Source of the DNA: Methylophaga sp.
GTDB taxonomy: Bacteria > Pseudomonadota > Gammaproteobacteria > Nitrosococcales > Methylophagaceae
Assembly (NCBI RefSeq): GCF_030651745.1
Contig: NZ_JAUSCC010000052.1
Span: forward strand, 52,214 to 116,213
Length of the DNA stretch: 64,000 nt
Direction of reading: 5' to 3'
In this document: positions 17,301-25,561 of the stretch, in pieces
Position numbering within the stretch: the stretch's first letter is position 1
Layout: each line of letters opens with the position of its first letter
Program-made: the position numbers and the translations under genes
Notes under the pieces: generated by a model
Told to the model about the DNA's origin: nothing
The model's database searches: none
What the model saw: only the letters and a program-made list of their open reading frames with translations

Positions 17301-19301
17301 TTATTTTGAGCAACAACTGCCGGAAGCCGATGCGGTATCAACACTCTGATGATCAACTTCTTTGGGCAGATCCATGGCCGGATTGCCGTCAAAAAAGTTA
17401 TTGGGTTTTAACGAAAAGCCGACATACTCCACCGGCATGATTGGAAAATCCTCCGGCTTGCAGACATGGGTATGACCATAGGTATGCCAGACCACAATAT
17501 CGGTGTTTTCTATCGGCCGGTTTTTCGCCACATAATACGGCAGGCCATCGCCTTTATTCTGGTTGGGATACATGCCTGAACAATACATTTCATTGGGATC
17601 ATACGGCGTGACCCATAAATGTTTACTGGCAAAACCGGCCCGTTTGCCAATGTAACTATTTGGGCCCGCCAGCATCACCGGATTATGTTCTGCCACCAAT
17701 TTATAACTCGGTGGGTTGCCAACCGAGTTTTTCAGATTCGGGTTAATGATCTTCCAGAATCGTCCTGTCGCCCCATTGGCTTCACGGCTCGCTTCAAGTT
17801 CGGTTTTGAACAAGGTAGTTTCGGTTTTGAAGACATTGCCCCATGGATTGCTTTCTGCATCTTGGGATGCTGGTGAGAAGTTGGTTTCAACCACCGAGTT
17901 GTTTTCACCATCCAACATCATATGCAGCCTGGCATTAAAGAAATGCTGATGTGTTGGGCCGTAAATTTCCGGGGTCACAATGCCACCGAATTTGGGTTTA
18001 TCACCGGGCACCATGCCACTGGTCTGGATAATGCCGGTGAGTTTGGTTTCCTGCTGAATCGTCCCGTCCTGATACAGATACCAGTAAAAGCCATAATCGT
18101 AATTGCCCACCGTGCAGAAAAAGCTGACTACTAAACGGCGCGAACGACGCATTTCATAGGTTTCACTGCGAAACTCGTAATGTTTCCATAAGGTGCCGTA
18201 GTCTTCTTCATGCATACACACGGCATTTTTCATCAGAAACGGCAGCCCCTGATCATCTACAGCAGGAATATCAAAATAACGAATTGCTCCCAGACAATCA
18301 CAGCCAAGCTCGAGTTGGTTGGCCATGCGGCCCAGACCATATTCACCGCCATCAAAGGCACATTTCCAATAATGATTCAGAGCAGTATCTGAATATGGCA
18401 CCGCCATATCATTGATACTTGCGCGATAAATGATGGGCCGAACCCGCTCGCCATCTTTATAGCTGATTTGATTTAATACCAACCCTTCACGTGGGGTATA
18501 TCCCACCCGGAATGACCAGTTTTGCCAGTCGACCTTCCAGCCATCCACCGAAAAACTCACGCCTTCCGGTTGCACAATATGTAACGGTTTTAACCCTTCG
18601 CGAGGCTTGCCTAACGAGGGAGTGTCGTAATTGCGTTTGGTTTTGGGCACCGGCGTGTTAATACCATCATCAATGATCTCAATAACCTTTTCTTCATTAA
18701 GATCAATTATCGCCATCAGCCCTTCTATCGGACGGGCATAACCGTTATCAACAATCTGGTCACGCACAAACGCCACACCACGCATCAAGCGCCGACCGCG
18801 ATATTTTTCATCATCACCGTAATAGCCAAATGACCACGGATCGATTTGAATATTTTCAATATCTTTGTCGGTTAAACCGCGACGTCTCACTGCCGCCAGA
18901 AAGCCTTCATCCGCCTGCACGATATCCACGCAGCTGAAAAACTCTTCGATCATAATCGGCGGTTGTCCGCTGACTTCCGGATCCAGCTGTTTCCACTCGG
19001 TAATCTGCTGAGCGATCAGATCGATTTTTGCTTCATGAATTAACCCAGTAGCTTTATCCAGCACCACCGCAAATGCACATCGTGAAAACGGTTTACCAGC
19101 TTCAAATGCCAGTACTTCATCTTTAGCAGGTTCTTCCAGTTGCAGATAAGGAAAACGACATGACGGACTGAGTTGTTTCTCTTTTCTGAGTAGCAATGTG
19201 GCTTCGGCAAGCTCATCAAGCGTCAGCGGATCTAACGGATGGGCGGGTTTAATACCGGGCGTGGTTTCTGGTTTGTAGGATGTATGTAATTGGGTATTCA
19301 T
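17301..19301 (-). CDS. Copper-containing primary amine oxidase
   Basis: 666 residues, full length for the bacterial enzymes. The topaquinone precursor is Tyr401 in TVGNYDYGF, the catalytic base is Asp317 in FDGGEYGLG, and two copper His are 451 and 453 in PTHQHFFNARL; the third is in the C-terminal HTYGHTHV region. It oxidises primary amines to aldehyde, ammonia and hydrogen peroxide. No signal peptide is seen, so it looks cytoplasmic, unlike E. coli TynA. It is followed by the CtaG-like gene and probably controlled by the AraC regulator at 15642. The tail ends in CCSK. Confidence 0.95.
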   Translation of the reverse strand: MNTQLHTSYKPETTPGIKPAHPLDPLTLDELAEATLLLRKEKQLSPSCRFPYLQLEEPAKDEVLAFEAGKPFSRCAFAVVLDKATGLIHEAKIDLIAQQITEWKQLDPEVSGQPPIMIEEFFSCVDIVQADEGFLAAVRRRGLTDKDIENIQIDPWSFGYYGDDEKYRGRRLMRGVAFVRDQIVDNGYARPIEGLMAIIDLNEEKVIEIIDDGINTPVPKTKRNYDTPSLGKPREGLKPLHIVQPEGVSFSVDGWKVDWQNWSFRVGYTPREGLVLNQISYKDGERVRPIIYRASINDMAVPYSDTALNHYWKCAFDGGEYGLGRMANQLELGCDCLGAIRYFDIPAVDDQGLPFLMKNAVCMHEEDYGTLWKHYEFRSETYEMRRSRRLVVSFFCTVGNYDYGFYWYLYQDGTIQQETKLTGIIQTSGMVPGDKPKFGGIVTPEIYGPTHQHFFNARLHMMLDGENNSVVETNFSPASQDAESNPWGNVFKTETTLFKTELEASREANGATGRFWKIINPNLKNSVGNPPSYKLVAEHNPVMLAGPNSYIGKRAGFASKHLWVTPYDPNEMYCSGMYPNQNKGDGLPYYVAKNRPIENTDIVVWHTYGHTHVCKPEDFPIMPVEYVGFSLKPNNFFDGNPAMDLPKEVDHQSVDTASASGSCCSK

Positions 19302-19424
19302 AGCGACCTCGATGGAATGACTTTTCTCAATCCATAGTAGTCACTTCAAAAATCGGCAATATCACAAACTGGCAAAAGTCGATTTATTTAATGTTGGGAA
19401 TCTCAGATAAGTTCTTGTTCTGCT

Positions 19425-19449
19425 CGTTGCCATTCTCTGCGTGGGAACG
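19425..19449. repeat. REP-like palindrome, copy 3 of 5 (degenerate)
   Basis: CGTTGCCATTCTCTGCGTGGGAACG; the left arm has two mismatches relative to the other copies. Confidence 0.7.
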
Positions 19450-19457
19450 CTGGTGCA

Positions 19458-19823
19458 TTACCCCAGGCTTTTATCGTAAGCCTGTTGAGCAGATAACACC
19501 TCATCCATATTTCGCTCAGCCCAATGTGCCAGTTCTGATACACAATCGGTTAAAGTTTTGCCAAGCGGCGTCAGCGCGTATTCCACCGTCACGGGAACTG
19601 TGGCAAACACGGTTCGTGAAATTAATCCGTCCCGCTCAAGCTTCTTCAGCGTTTGTGACAAGACCTTTTGGGAGACGCCTTTTATATCTCGTCGCAACTG
19701 ATTAAACCGCACCGCTTCACTATTCAACCGGTCCAAAATCAGCACTGACCACTTGTCAGCCAATCGATCCAAAACCATTCGTGTCGGGCATTTATCTTCA
19801 TATACGTCATATTCAAATTGCAT
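19458..19823 (-). CDS. HxlR-family transcriptional regulator
   Basis: 122 residues from the ATG at 19823, which has AGGTGG upstream. The Cys near the N-terminus (YEDKCPTRMVLDRLADKWSV), the wing helix RFNQLRRDIKGVSQKVLSQT and VEYALTPLGKTL are typical of HxlR/YodB regulators, some of which sense thiol-reactive compounds through that Cys. It is divergent from the NmrA-like reductase gene at 19975 with a 151-base gap, so it probably represses that gene. Confidence 0.88.
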   Translation of the reverse strand: MQFEYDVYEDKCPTRMVLDRLADKWSVLILDRLNSEAVRFNQLRRDIKGVSQKVLSQTLKKLERDGLISRTVFATVPVTVEYALTPLGKTLTDCVSELAHWAERNMDEVLSAQQAYDKSLG

Positions 19824-19974
19824 TATTCCCACCTGTTTGAGCATCAGCGTGGTTACTTCCAGGTAACCAGATTACGTAAAAGTGCCTTCTTTTCAGAGGT
19901 TTATCCTTAGGTTAAATTGTTTACATAGTTTCTTTTAGAAACCAAGAGTCAAATTTAACACTGGAGATAAAAAA

Positions 19975-20817
19975 ATGAAAAATAAAATTTTGGTTTTGGG
20001 TGCCACCGGAAATATCGGTCGTCCATTGGTTGAAAATCTGCTTGCCCGTGGTGAACATGTCAAAGCCGCATCTCGTTCAGGTAAAGACGTTGCGGGTGCA
20101 GAAGGTGTTGTGTTTGATTACTTCAAAGCAGAGAGTTATGAACAGGCTTTTAAAGATGTGGATCGGGTCTATATCATGTTGGCCGCCGGTTATGTGCAAT
20201 CCAAAGAATTGCTGACCCCGCTTATCGAGTTTGCTGCAAACCGTAATATTAAGGTCGTATTGCAAACTGCATTTGGCGTGGATGCAGATGATGCCATTCC
20301 TTATCGGCAAGTTGAGTTGGCATTAATTGATTCTGGAACGCCTTATGTGATTCTCAGACCAAATTGGTTTGCTGACAACTTTCATACTTTCTGGAAGGCT
20401 GGTATTGATCAGGGACAAATCGCCCTCCCTGCCGGAACCGGGAAATCAAGCTTTATTGATGTGAGGGATATTGCCGAAAGTGCCGCGGTGGCATTGACGA
20501 CAAACCAGTTCGACGGTCAGGCATTTAACCTCACCGGCCCGGAAGCATTTAGTTATGCCGAAGCAGCAACAGTATTAGCCAACGTTATTGGTAACCCCAT
20601 CCAGTACACCGCCATTGATGATGACGCCTTTATCGAAATGCTCACTGCGGCCGGCGTACCTGCTGACTACGCTGCTTTTTTGAGTGCTATTTTTTATCCG
20701 GTGAGAGAAGGTTGGACATCCATTGTGACCGATGATGTTGCAACACTGACAGGTAACACACCGCGCTCACTTCAAACCTATGCTCAGGACCATCGATCAC
20801 AATTGATAAATAGCTAA
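19975..20817 (+). CDS. NmrA-type NAD(P)-binding reductase
   Basis: 280 residues. The N-terminal VLGATGNIGRPLVENLLARG is the GxxGxxG Rossmann motif of atypical short-chain dehydrogenases (NmrA/quinone oxidoreductase 2 type). There is no canonical catalytic YxxxK, as usual in this group; ILRPNWFADNF and FNLTGPEAFSY are also characteristic. It is preceded by a divergent HxlR regulator. QorB-like quinone or aldehyde reduction in electrophile stress is a fair guess, not shown. Confidence 0.88.
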   Translation: MKNKILVLGATGNIGRPLVENLLARGEHVKAASRSGKDVAGAEGVVFDYFKAESYEQAFKDVDRVYIMLAAGYVQSKELLTPLIEFAANRNIKVVLQTAFGVDADDAIPYRQVELALIDSGTPYVILRPNWFADNFHTFWKAGIDQGQIALPAGTGKSSFIDVRDIAESAAVALTTNQFDGQAFNLTGPEAFSYAEAATVLANVIGNPIQYTAIDDDAFIEMLTAAGVPADYAAFLSAIFYPVREGWTSIVTDDVATLTGNTPRSLQTYAQDHRSQLINS

Positions 20818-20895
20818 AGCTTTTAACGAATGAGGTCAGCGTAAAAGTCATACGCTGACCTCAACATTATCGACTTAACCGACACGGCACTAGCT

Positions 20896-20920
20896 CGTTC
20901 CCATGCTCTGCGTGGGAACG
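20896..20920. repeat. REP-like palindrome, copy 4 of 5
   Basis: CGTTCCCATGCTCTGCGTGGGAACG, between the NmrA-like gene and the ArsR-type gene. Confidence 0.85.
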
Positions 20921-20985
20921 CCATTGCACCTCTATATACATTCCTGGCTATTCGTTAATTCAATAATAAAAAATCGCATTTAATC

Positions 20986-21014
20986 TTGTATCGGTAAACA
21001 ATTCAGACTACAGT
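20986..21014 (+). promoter_or_regulatory. Probable promoter of the ArsR-His-rich operon
   Basis: TTGTAT (20986-20991) and TACAGT (21009-21014) with a 17-base spacer, 31 bases before the chosen start. Confidence 0.45.
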
Positions 21015-21045
21015 TACGACATTACATCGAATATTGGAATATAGA

Positions 21046-21396
21046 GTGCAGTCCTGTAACGAAGAACATCATCAACACAATTGCAGTGACCTTGAGCCAA
21101 GTATTCAGCAATTAGAGCGAACTGCAGCGTTATTTAAGGCTATGGGTGATCCAGCCAGGCTGACACTTTTATATCGTTTAGGTAAAGGTGAAGTCTGTGT
21201 CGGCGAACTGGTAACGGATAATGACAAACTGTCTACCGTTTCGGCACGTTTGCAAACGTTATTAAACGCAAATCTGATCATCCGCAGACGCGATGCCCGG
21301 CATCTTTATTACCGACTTGCCGATCAACATGTTGTTGAATTAATCGAAAACGCCCTTGAACACGCCAACGAAAATAACTCAACCAAAGGAGAATGA
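21046..21396 (+). CDS. ArsR/SmtB-family zinc-type repressor
   Basis: 117 residues from the GTG at 21046 (GGAA six bases upstream); a TTG at 21034 is the alternative start. Winged helix: VCVGELVTDNDKLSTVSARL. The last helix reads ADQHVVELIENALEHANE, giving Asp, His, His and Glu at spacings 1, 3, 14 and 17, exactly the alpha-5 zinc site of SmtB (D104, H106, H117, E120). A Cys/His-rich N-terminus (SCNEEHHQHNC) may add a second site. It should repress itself and the overlapping-context His-rich gene until zinc or a similar ion binds. Confidence 0.9.
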   Translation: MQSCNEEHHQHNCSDLEPSIQQLERTAALFKAMGDPARLTLLYRLGKGEVCVGELVTDNDKLSTVSARLQTLLNANLIIRRRDARHLYYRLADQHVVELIENALEHANENNSTKGE

Positions 21397-21397
21397 T

Positions 21398-21745
21398 ATG
21401 AGCTGCGATACTCATCATGATCACACGCACAAACACGGCCCCGACTGTGGCCACACGAAAATCGAACATGATGGCCACGTCGACTTTTTACACGATGGTC
21501 ATTTGCATCATCTACACCAGTCGCATATTGACGAACACCAAATCGAAGTCTCAGACAAAAACCCGGATACTTGCACTCCTCAACATGAGTGTGCCGGACA
21601 CGACTCAGATCATGTTCATGGCCCGGATTGTGGACACGAAGCCGTCCCACATGGCGATCACACTGATTACCTGGTAGATGGACATTTGCATCATCCCCAT
21701 GGCGATCATTGCGATAACCACGGTCCAGTAAAAGTGGTTGGCTAA
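21398..21745 (+). CDS. His-rich metal-binding protein with internal duplication
   Basis: 115 residues from the ATG at 21398; GGAG precedes it and the ArsR stop is one base upstream. About one residue in four is His. The segment HGPDCGH, then H-x-x-H-x-D-(F/Y)-L-x-DGHLHH, occurs twice (about residues 12-45 and 75-105), so the protein arose by internal duplication. There is no signal peptide, so it acts in the cytoplasm. With the zinc-type ArsR repressor upstream, a role in buffering zinc or another divalent metal is likely. No known enzyme domain is present. Confidence 0.8.
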   Translation: MSCDTHHDHTHKHGPDCGHTKIEHDGHVDFLHDGHLHHLHQSHIDEHQIEVSDKNPDTCTPQHECAGHDSDHVHGPDCGHEAVPHGDHTDYLVDGHLHHPHGDHCDNHGPVKVVG

Positions 21746-21762
21746 ATCAAACTAGTATTGAG

Positions 21763-21787
21763 CGTTCCCATGCGCTGCATGGGAACG
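21763..21787. repeat. REP-like palindrome, copy 5 of 5
   Basis: CGTTCCCATGCGCTGCATGGGAACG. Both arms carry matched changes (CAT-GCGCTGC-ATG), keeping the hairpin. Confidence 0.8.
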
Positions 21788-21813
21788 CCTCCATCTAGAT
21801 ACCTGCTAGTCCT

Positions 21814-22176
21814 CTACTCCGACCAAACCGCAAATTCATTGCCATTTGGATCAGTAAAATGAAACCGACGGCCACCGGGGAATGAAAAGATATTCTGGGT
21901 TATTTGGCCACCAGCGTTTTTGACTTTCTCCACGGTATTTTCAAGTTCAGAGCTATAAAGCACCACCAGCACACTGCCGTTCTCAGTTGTTGCCACCTTG
22001 TCTGATTTGAAAAATCCACCATCCAGCCCAGCATTCTCAATGGCGACATACTCAGGACCATAATCTACAAATGACCAGCCAAACGCTGAGCCGAAGAATT
22101 GCTTAGTCGCATCGAGATCTCGCGATGGCATTTCCAGGTAATTAATTTTTCCGGTTTGTTTCATGGTTTGGCTCAT
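21814..22176 (-). CDS. VOC (glyoxalase/bleomycin resistance) family protein
   Basis: 120 residues forming one VOC domain: KINYLEMPSRDLDATKQFFG at the N-terminus, GPEYVAIENAGLDGGFF in the middle and FHFTDPNGNEFAVWSE at the end. Members bind a metal ion and act on varied small substrates; the substrate here is unknown. An inner ATG (22164) is a possible start. It is the first of three co-oriented small genes with the character of mobile cassettes. Confidence 0.85.
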   Translation of the reverse strand: MSQTMKQTGKINYLEMPSRDLDATKQFFGSAFGWSFVDYGPEYVAIENAGLDGGFFKSDKVATTENGSVLVVLYSSELENTVEKVKNAGGQITQNIFSFPGGRRFHFTDPNGNEFAVWSE

Positions 22177-22271
22177 TTATGACTTAGTTGTAAATTGTAG
22201 TTTTCTTGATATTACTTATATTTAATAAAAACCAAATGACATTTAACAGCCGTTTGACGAGTTGTAAAAGA

Positions 22272-22676
22272 CTAGGCTCCTAGCAAGGGCAAGTGCTTAA
22301 TACTGTGATATTTCAGCGCCAAGCTAATACAGTGGCCTAATGGCACTTGTTCAATGTTGGTGCTCAATGGAATCACAATCGCCCTCTTGCCTTCATACTC
22401 AAATTCATTTCGATATATCTCTTTGAACGTCTCAACCAAGCTTGTTTGGCAATGAAAAAACACCTTGATAACACCTAGTTCTTTTGGCTTCCAGTCAAGT
22501 CGAATTGCACTGCCTCCCTGAACAAGAAAGCTTGCTTCACCCCATTTGAGCGTTTCTTCTACATCTCCCAGCGCATTTTCAGCAGCAATCTTCAGAATGA
22601 GTTTTCGCACACTCTCAAGTTGCTGCCGAGCGTCTTTCGGGTAACTATCAAACTTGGTCTGTATATCTGGATTCAC
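22272..22676 (-). CDS. DUF1801 family protein
   Basis: 134 residues. SYPKDARQQLESVRKLILKI near the N-terminus and EETLKWGEASFLVQGG in the middle are the hallmarks of the DUF1801 (YdhG-like) fold, a small alpha/beta protein of unknown function. It starts 20 bases after the core of an attC-like site (22696-22770), in keeping with a gene cassette. Confidence 0.82.
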   Translation of the reverse strand: MNPDIQTKFDSYPKDARQQLESVRKLILKIAAENALGDVEETLKWGEASFLVQGGSAIRLDWKPKELGVIKVFFHCQTSLVETFKEIYRNEFEYEGKRAIVIPLSTNIEQVPLGHCISLALKYHSIKHLPLLGA

Positions 22677-22695
22677 AGCTCATTATCCACTTGAA

Positions 22696-22770
22696 TTCCA
22701 ACGCCACCATCAATCATTTGACCTTGCGATCATCCGGCGATCAGATTGAGTGACTTTAATGGCCTTATGC
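22696..22770 (-). other. attC-like site between DUF1801 and C39-like genes
   Basis: On the minus strand it runs from GCATAAG (R'', providing the TAA stop of 22765-23178) to GCGTTGGAA (core). The arms share AA-x-GCCA and TCA segments and close in a TGATCGCCGG/ATGATCGCA hairpin. Both boxes deviate from consensus, so this may be a decayed or coincidental site. Confidence 0.4.
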
Positions 22771-23178
22771 ATTCACGATCTCAATAAACCACTTCGGCTG
22801 CATTTCATCAAAATCGGTTCTAATGTTCGATGGCAGGTAGCTTGCCGAATCCAGTACAACGGCTTGGCCATTTTCACGTTTGAAAACTACCCAGTGCCAG
22901 AAGTTTTTACCGTTTTCCTGATGATATTTGATAGCTAATAAGGCTAAGTCGGGTAATGTATCCCACGCCTCGAAAGGCGTTTCATCGGCTGAGGTTTCAA
23001 ATCCGCTTCGGTCTAACATCTGCCTTACATACAGCGTATCAGACCAAAGTGATTGGTCTTCAGCATAAATTCCCATCGCGTTGGCGATAGACTTCATTTC
23101 GGAATAAGTCTTGCCAAGGATATTAGCCACTGCGGCAATGCCACATCCTGATGTTTCTTCCTGTATTACTGGCTTCAA
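22765..23178 (-). CDS. Peptidase C39-like protein
   Basis: 137 residues. ETSGCGIAAVANILGKTYSE near the N-terminus is the catalytic Cys region of papain-like C39 peptidases, and HWVVFKRENGQAVVLDSAS supplies the His and Asp. Unlike bacteriocin exporters it is a free-standing domain without ABC or transmembrane parts and without a signal peptide. Such stand-alone proteins are frequent in accessory regions; the substrate is unknown. Its stop codon lies in an attC-like R'' box. Confidence 0.75.
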   Translation of the reverse strand: MKPVIQEETSGCGIAAVANILGKTYSEMKSIANAMGIYAEDQSLWSDTLYVRQMLDRSGFETSADETPFEAWDTLPDLALLAIKYHQENGKNFWHWVVFKRENGQAVVLDSASYLPSNIRTDFDEMQPKWFIEIVNA

Positions 23179-23245
23179 AAATGACTCTTCCTTACGCGGG
23201 ATATCGATATAATTTTAGTATCTTTAACTTACTCTAGTGTGATTA

Positions 23246-24028
23246 TTACATCGCCTCTAAATTATCTGCTTCAGCCTTGGCAGCGTCTTTATTGGCATAG
23301 GCTCCTTGAGCCATTAACAGCTCGATCAAACTGGTCGGATTGGAGCCTTTTCCTTCAGCCTGATGAGTAATGTAATTGAAATCAAGATCGATCCATTGCT
23401 GAAGCTGGGACTCATAGTCCTCTGGATACTGTGCTTGCTCAATCGCCGGGAGCTCTTTGTAGTGGTTAAGTACTTCGGTAAAGAAGTTCGTGAGCTTGCC
23501 GGTGCGGTTATATTCGTCCATTGCCTGGGCCACGACCTTTCTTCGCCAGACCTGTTCCTGATCATAGGATTCCAACCATGCAGCACGCCGTTCATTGACG
23601 GTGAAACTGCCACTTTCATCGTAGGCAATCAGGGATAATTGATCTCGTGACATGCCCTTGAAGGGATTACTCCCCATGCCATTGACGAAATTGGTAGCTT
23701 GTTTAGCGCGTGCCAGCAACTCAGGGTCGTCGGTGTCGGGAACCTCTTTGTCATGCTGAAGCTTATTATTATCGTAGCTATTGCCAATGATCTGATCGAT
23801 CAGAGTTTTGGCTTTGTGAGCAAGTTCATTGCGGCTGAGGCTGGCGTCTCGTGTTTCGGCAAGGTTTGCCGCTTCACTCAACTGAAGTGCCAAATTCGAA
23901 ACAGTGGTGGTAGTGGGACTCGGGGGTGTTGTTGTGCTCGTCGTGTCTGTAACAGCTTGATACTGGTTTATCGTACTAGTGGCAAGCCGGCTATTGAAAA
24001 GCGTTGTGTTATTAGTAATGTCAATCAT
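23246..24028 (-). CDS. Hypothetical protein, no recognised family
   Basis: 260 residues, soluble, with a Thr/Pro-rich low-complexity stretch near the N-terminus (TTSTTTPPSPTTTT) and otherwise mostly helical and charged. No signal peptide, transmembrane segment or known motif is seen. NPFKGMSRDQLSLIAYDESG is a well-ordered-looking segment that would make a good search seed. It follows a 199-base gap shared with the divergent MFS gene. Confidence 0.65.
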   Translation of the reverse strand: MIDITNNTTLFNSRLATSTINQYQAVTDTTSTTTPPSPTTTTVSNLALQLSEAANLAETRDASLSRNELAHKAKTLIDQIIGNSYDNNKLQHDKEVPDTDDPELLARAKQATNFVNGMGSNPFKGMSRDQLSLIAYDESGSFTVNERRAAWLESYDQEQVWRRKVVAQAMDEYNRTGKLTNFFTEVLNHYKELPAIEQAQYPEDYESQLQQWIDLDFNYITHQAEGKGSNPTSLIELLMAQGAYANKDAAKAEADNLEAM

Positions 24029-24227
24029 GTCTGTCCTCGACGTGTATATCCATTTTGCCTACAGGAAATGTCATAGGCTCGAAGCAATAATGGGCAAAGA
24101 ATCATCTTCAAATACGGTCGAAGCAATTTCTATACCTATCAACAAATAAATATTGAACTTGTATGTAAACCGCTACTCGTCACATTGATGATATAGTCGG
24201 CATTTTTTCCAACACACGATATTTACG

Positions 24228-25550
24228 ATGAGCCAACAACGCGCGGATAAAAAGGAAATTTTCGGCTGGGCAATGTTCGATTTTGCCAATCAGGCCTATA
24301 CCCTGCTGATCATTACCGTGGTGTTTGGTGATTTGTTTACCCGGGTGATTGTCGGTGATGCAGAAAATGCCTATCGGCTGGGCAATCTGTTATGGAGTCT
24401 GTCGCTGGCAGCGGGTTATTTATTGGTGGTGTTAACAGCACCGTTTTTTGGTGCAGTGATGGATCTGACTGCCCGGCGTAAACAGTTTTTGTTTATCAGC
24501 TATCTGGTGACAGTCATCGCCACGGCACTGCTGTATTTTGTGGCACCCGGCTACATTCTGCTCGGCATGTTGCTGATTGTGGTTTCCAACTATGCCTATT
24601 CCATTGGTGAATCGTTTATTGCCAGCTTTTTACCGGATCTGGGACCAGCAGAAGATCTGGGCAAAATCTCTGGGTTTGGTTGGGCGCTAGGCTATGTGGG
24701 TGGGTTGGTGGCAACCGGTTTAGCCTTATTGTTCCTCGGTGAAGTCAGTCTGGAAAACTTTGAAAATGTACGCTGGGTCGGACCATTTGCTGCGGGCTTT
24801 TTCCTACTGGCTGCGATTCCAACGTTTGTCTTATTAAAAGAACGCGGCATTGCCAGCCAAACGTTAGGTAGCAGTATCTGGCGACAAGGATGGCAACGGC
24901 TGGAAGGCAGCCTGAAACATTTGCGTGGTTATCAGGATTTGAGTCTGTTTCTGTTGTCGGCGTTGTTTGCCATGTCGGGCATTTACATCATTATCGCCTT
25001 TACCTTTATCTACGGTGCACAGGTGGTGCAGTGGGATGAAAAAATGCGGGTGCTGACCTTTATCACGGTGCAGGTTACTGCAACGTTGGGGGCAATATTT
25101 TTTGGCTGGGCCGAAGATCGACGCGGTAGTCAGTTTACCTATCAATTCACCTTGCTGTTCTGGATTGGCGCAGTATTATTAATCTGGCAAACACCCAATA
25201 TTACTGACGGGATAAATTCGCTGGGATACCAGGCTGAACGTCAGGATATCTTTTTGGTAGTCGCGGTCGCAGCCGGTTTATGTCTCGGTGCAACACAATC
25301 CGCCAGCCGTGCAATTGTTGGCAAATTAACACCGCTGCCCAGAGCAGCTGAGTTTTTTGGTTTTTGGGGTTTATCACACAAACTGGCCGCCATCATCGGT
25401 CTGGTTGGTGTGGGCTTAATGCAGGCATGGGTTGGTTTACAGAATGCCATTTTGCTATGTGCGGTGTTCTTTGCACTGGCGTTTATTGTCTGCCTTAAAG
25501 TGAACTTATCGCGAGGTCAAATCAAGGCCGGACAATATCCGAAGGACTGA
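24228..25550 (+). CDS. MFS transporter, UMF1/Atg22-like
   Basis: 440 residues and about 12 transmembrane helices. The N-terminal KKEIFGWAMFDFANQAYTLL is the signature of the UMF1 family (bacterial relatives of yeast Atg22). SIGESFIASFLPDLGPAEDL and QSASRAIVGKLTPLPRAAEF are also conserved there. It is likely an inner-membrane exporter, with the substrate unknown (amino acids in yeast). It is monocistronic and convergent with the next MFS gene, whose 3' end is 11 bases away. Confidence 0.85.
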   Translation: MSQQRADKKEIFGWAMFDFANQAYTLLIITVVFGDLFTRVIVGDAENAYRLGNLLWSLSLAAGYLLVVLTAPFFGAVMDLTARRKQFLFISYLVTVIATALLYFVAPGYILLGMLLIVVSNYAYSIGESFIASFLPDLGPAEDLGKISGFGWALGYVGGLVATGLALLFLGEVSLENFENVRWVGPFAAGFFLLAAIPTFVLLKERGIASQTLGSSIWRQGWQRLEGSLKHLRGYQDLSLFLLSALFAMSGIYIIIAFTFIYGAQVVQWDEKMRVLTFITVQVTATLGAIFFGWAEDRRGSQFTYQFTLLFWIGAVLLIWQTPNITDGINSLGYQAERQDIFLVVAVAAGLCLGATQSASRAIVGKLTPLPRAAEFFGFWGLSHKLAAIIGLVGVGLMQAWVGLQNAILLCAVFFALAFIVCLKVNLSRGQIKAGQYPKD

Positions 25551-25561
25551 TACTTCAACAA

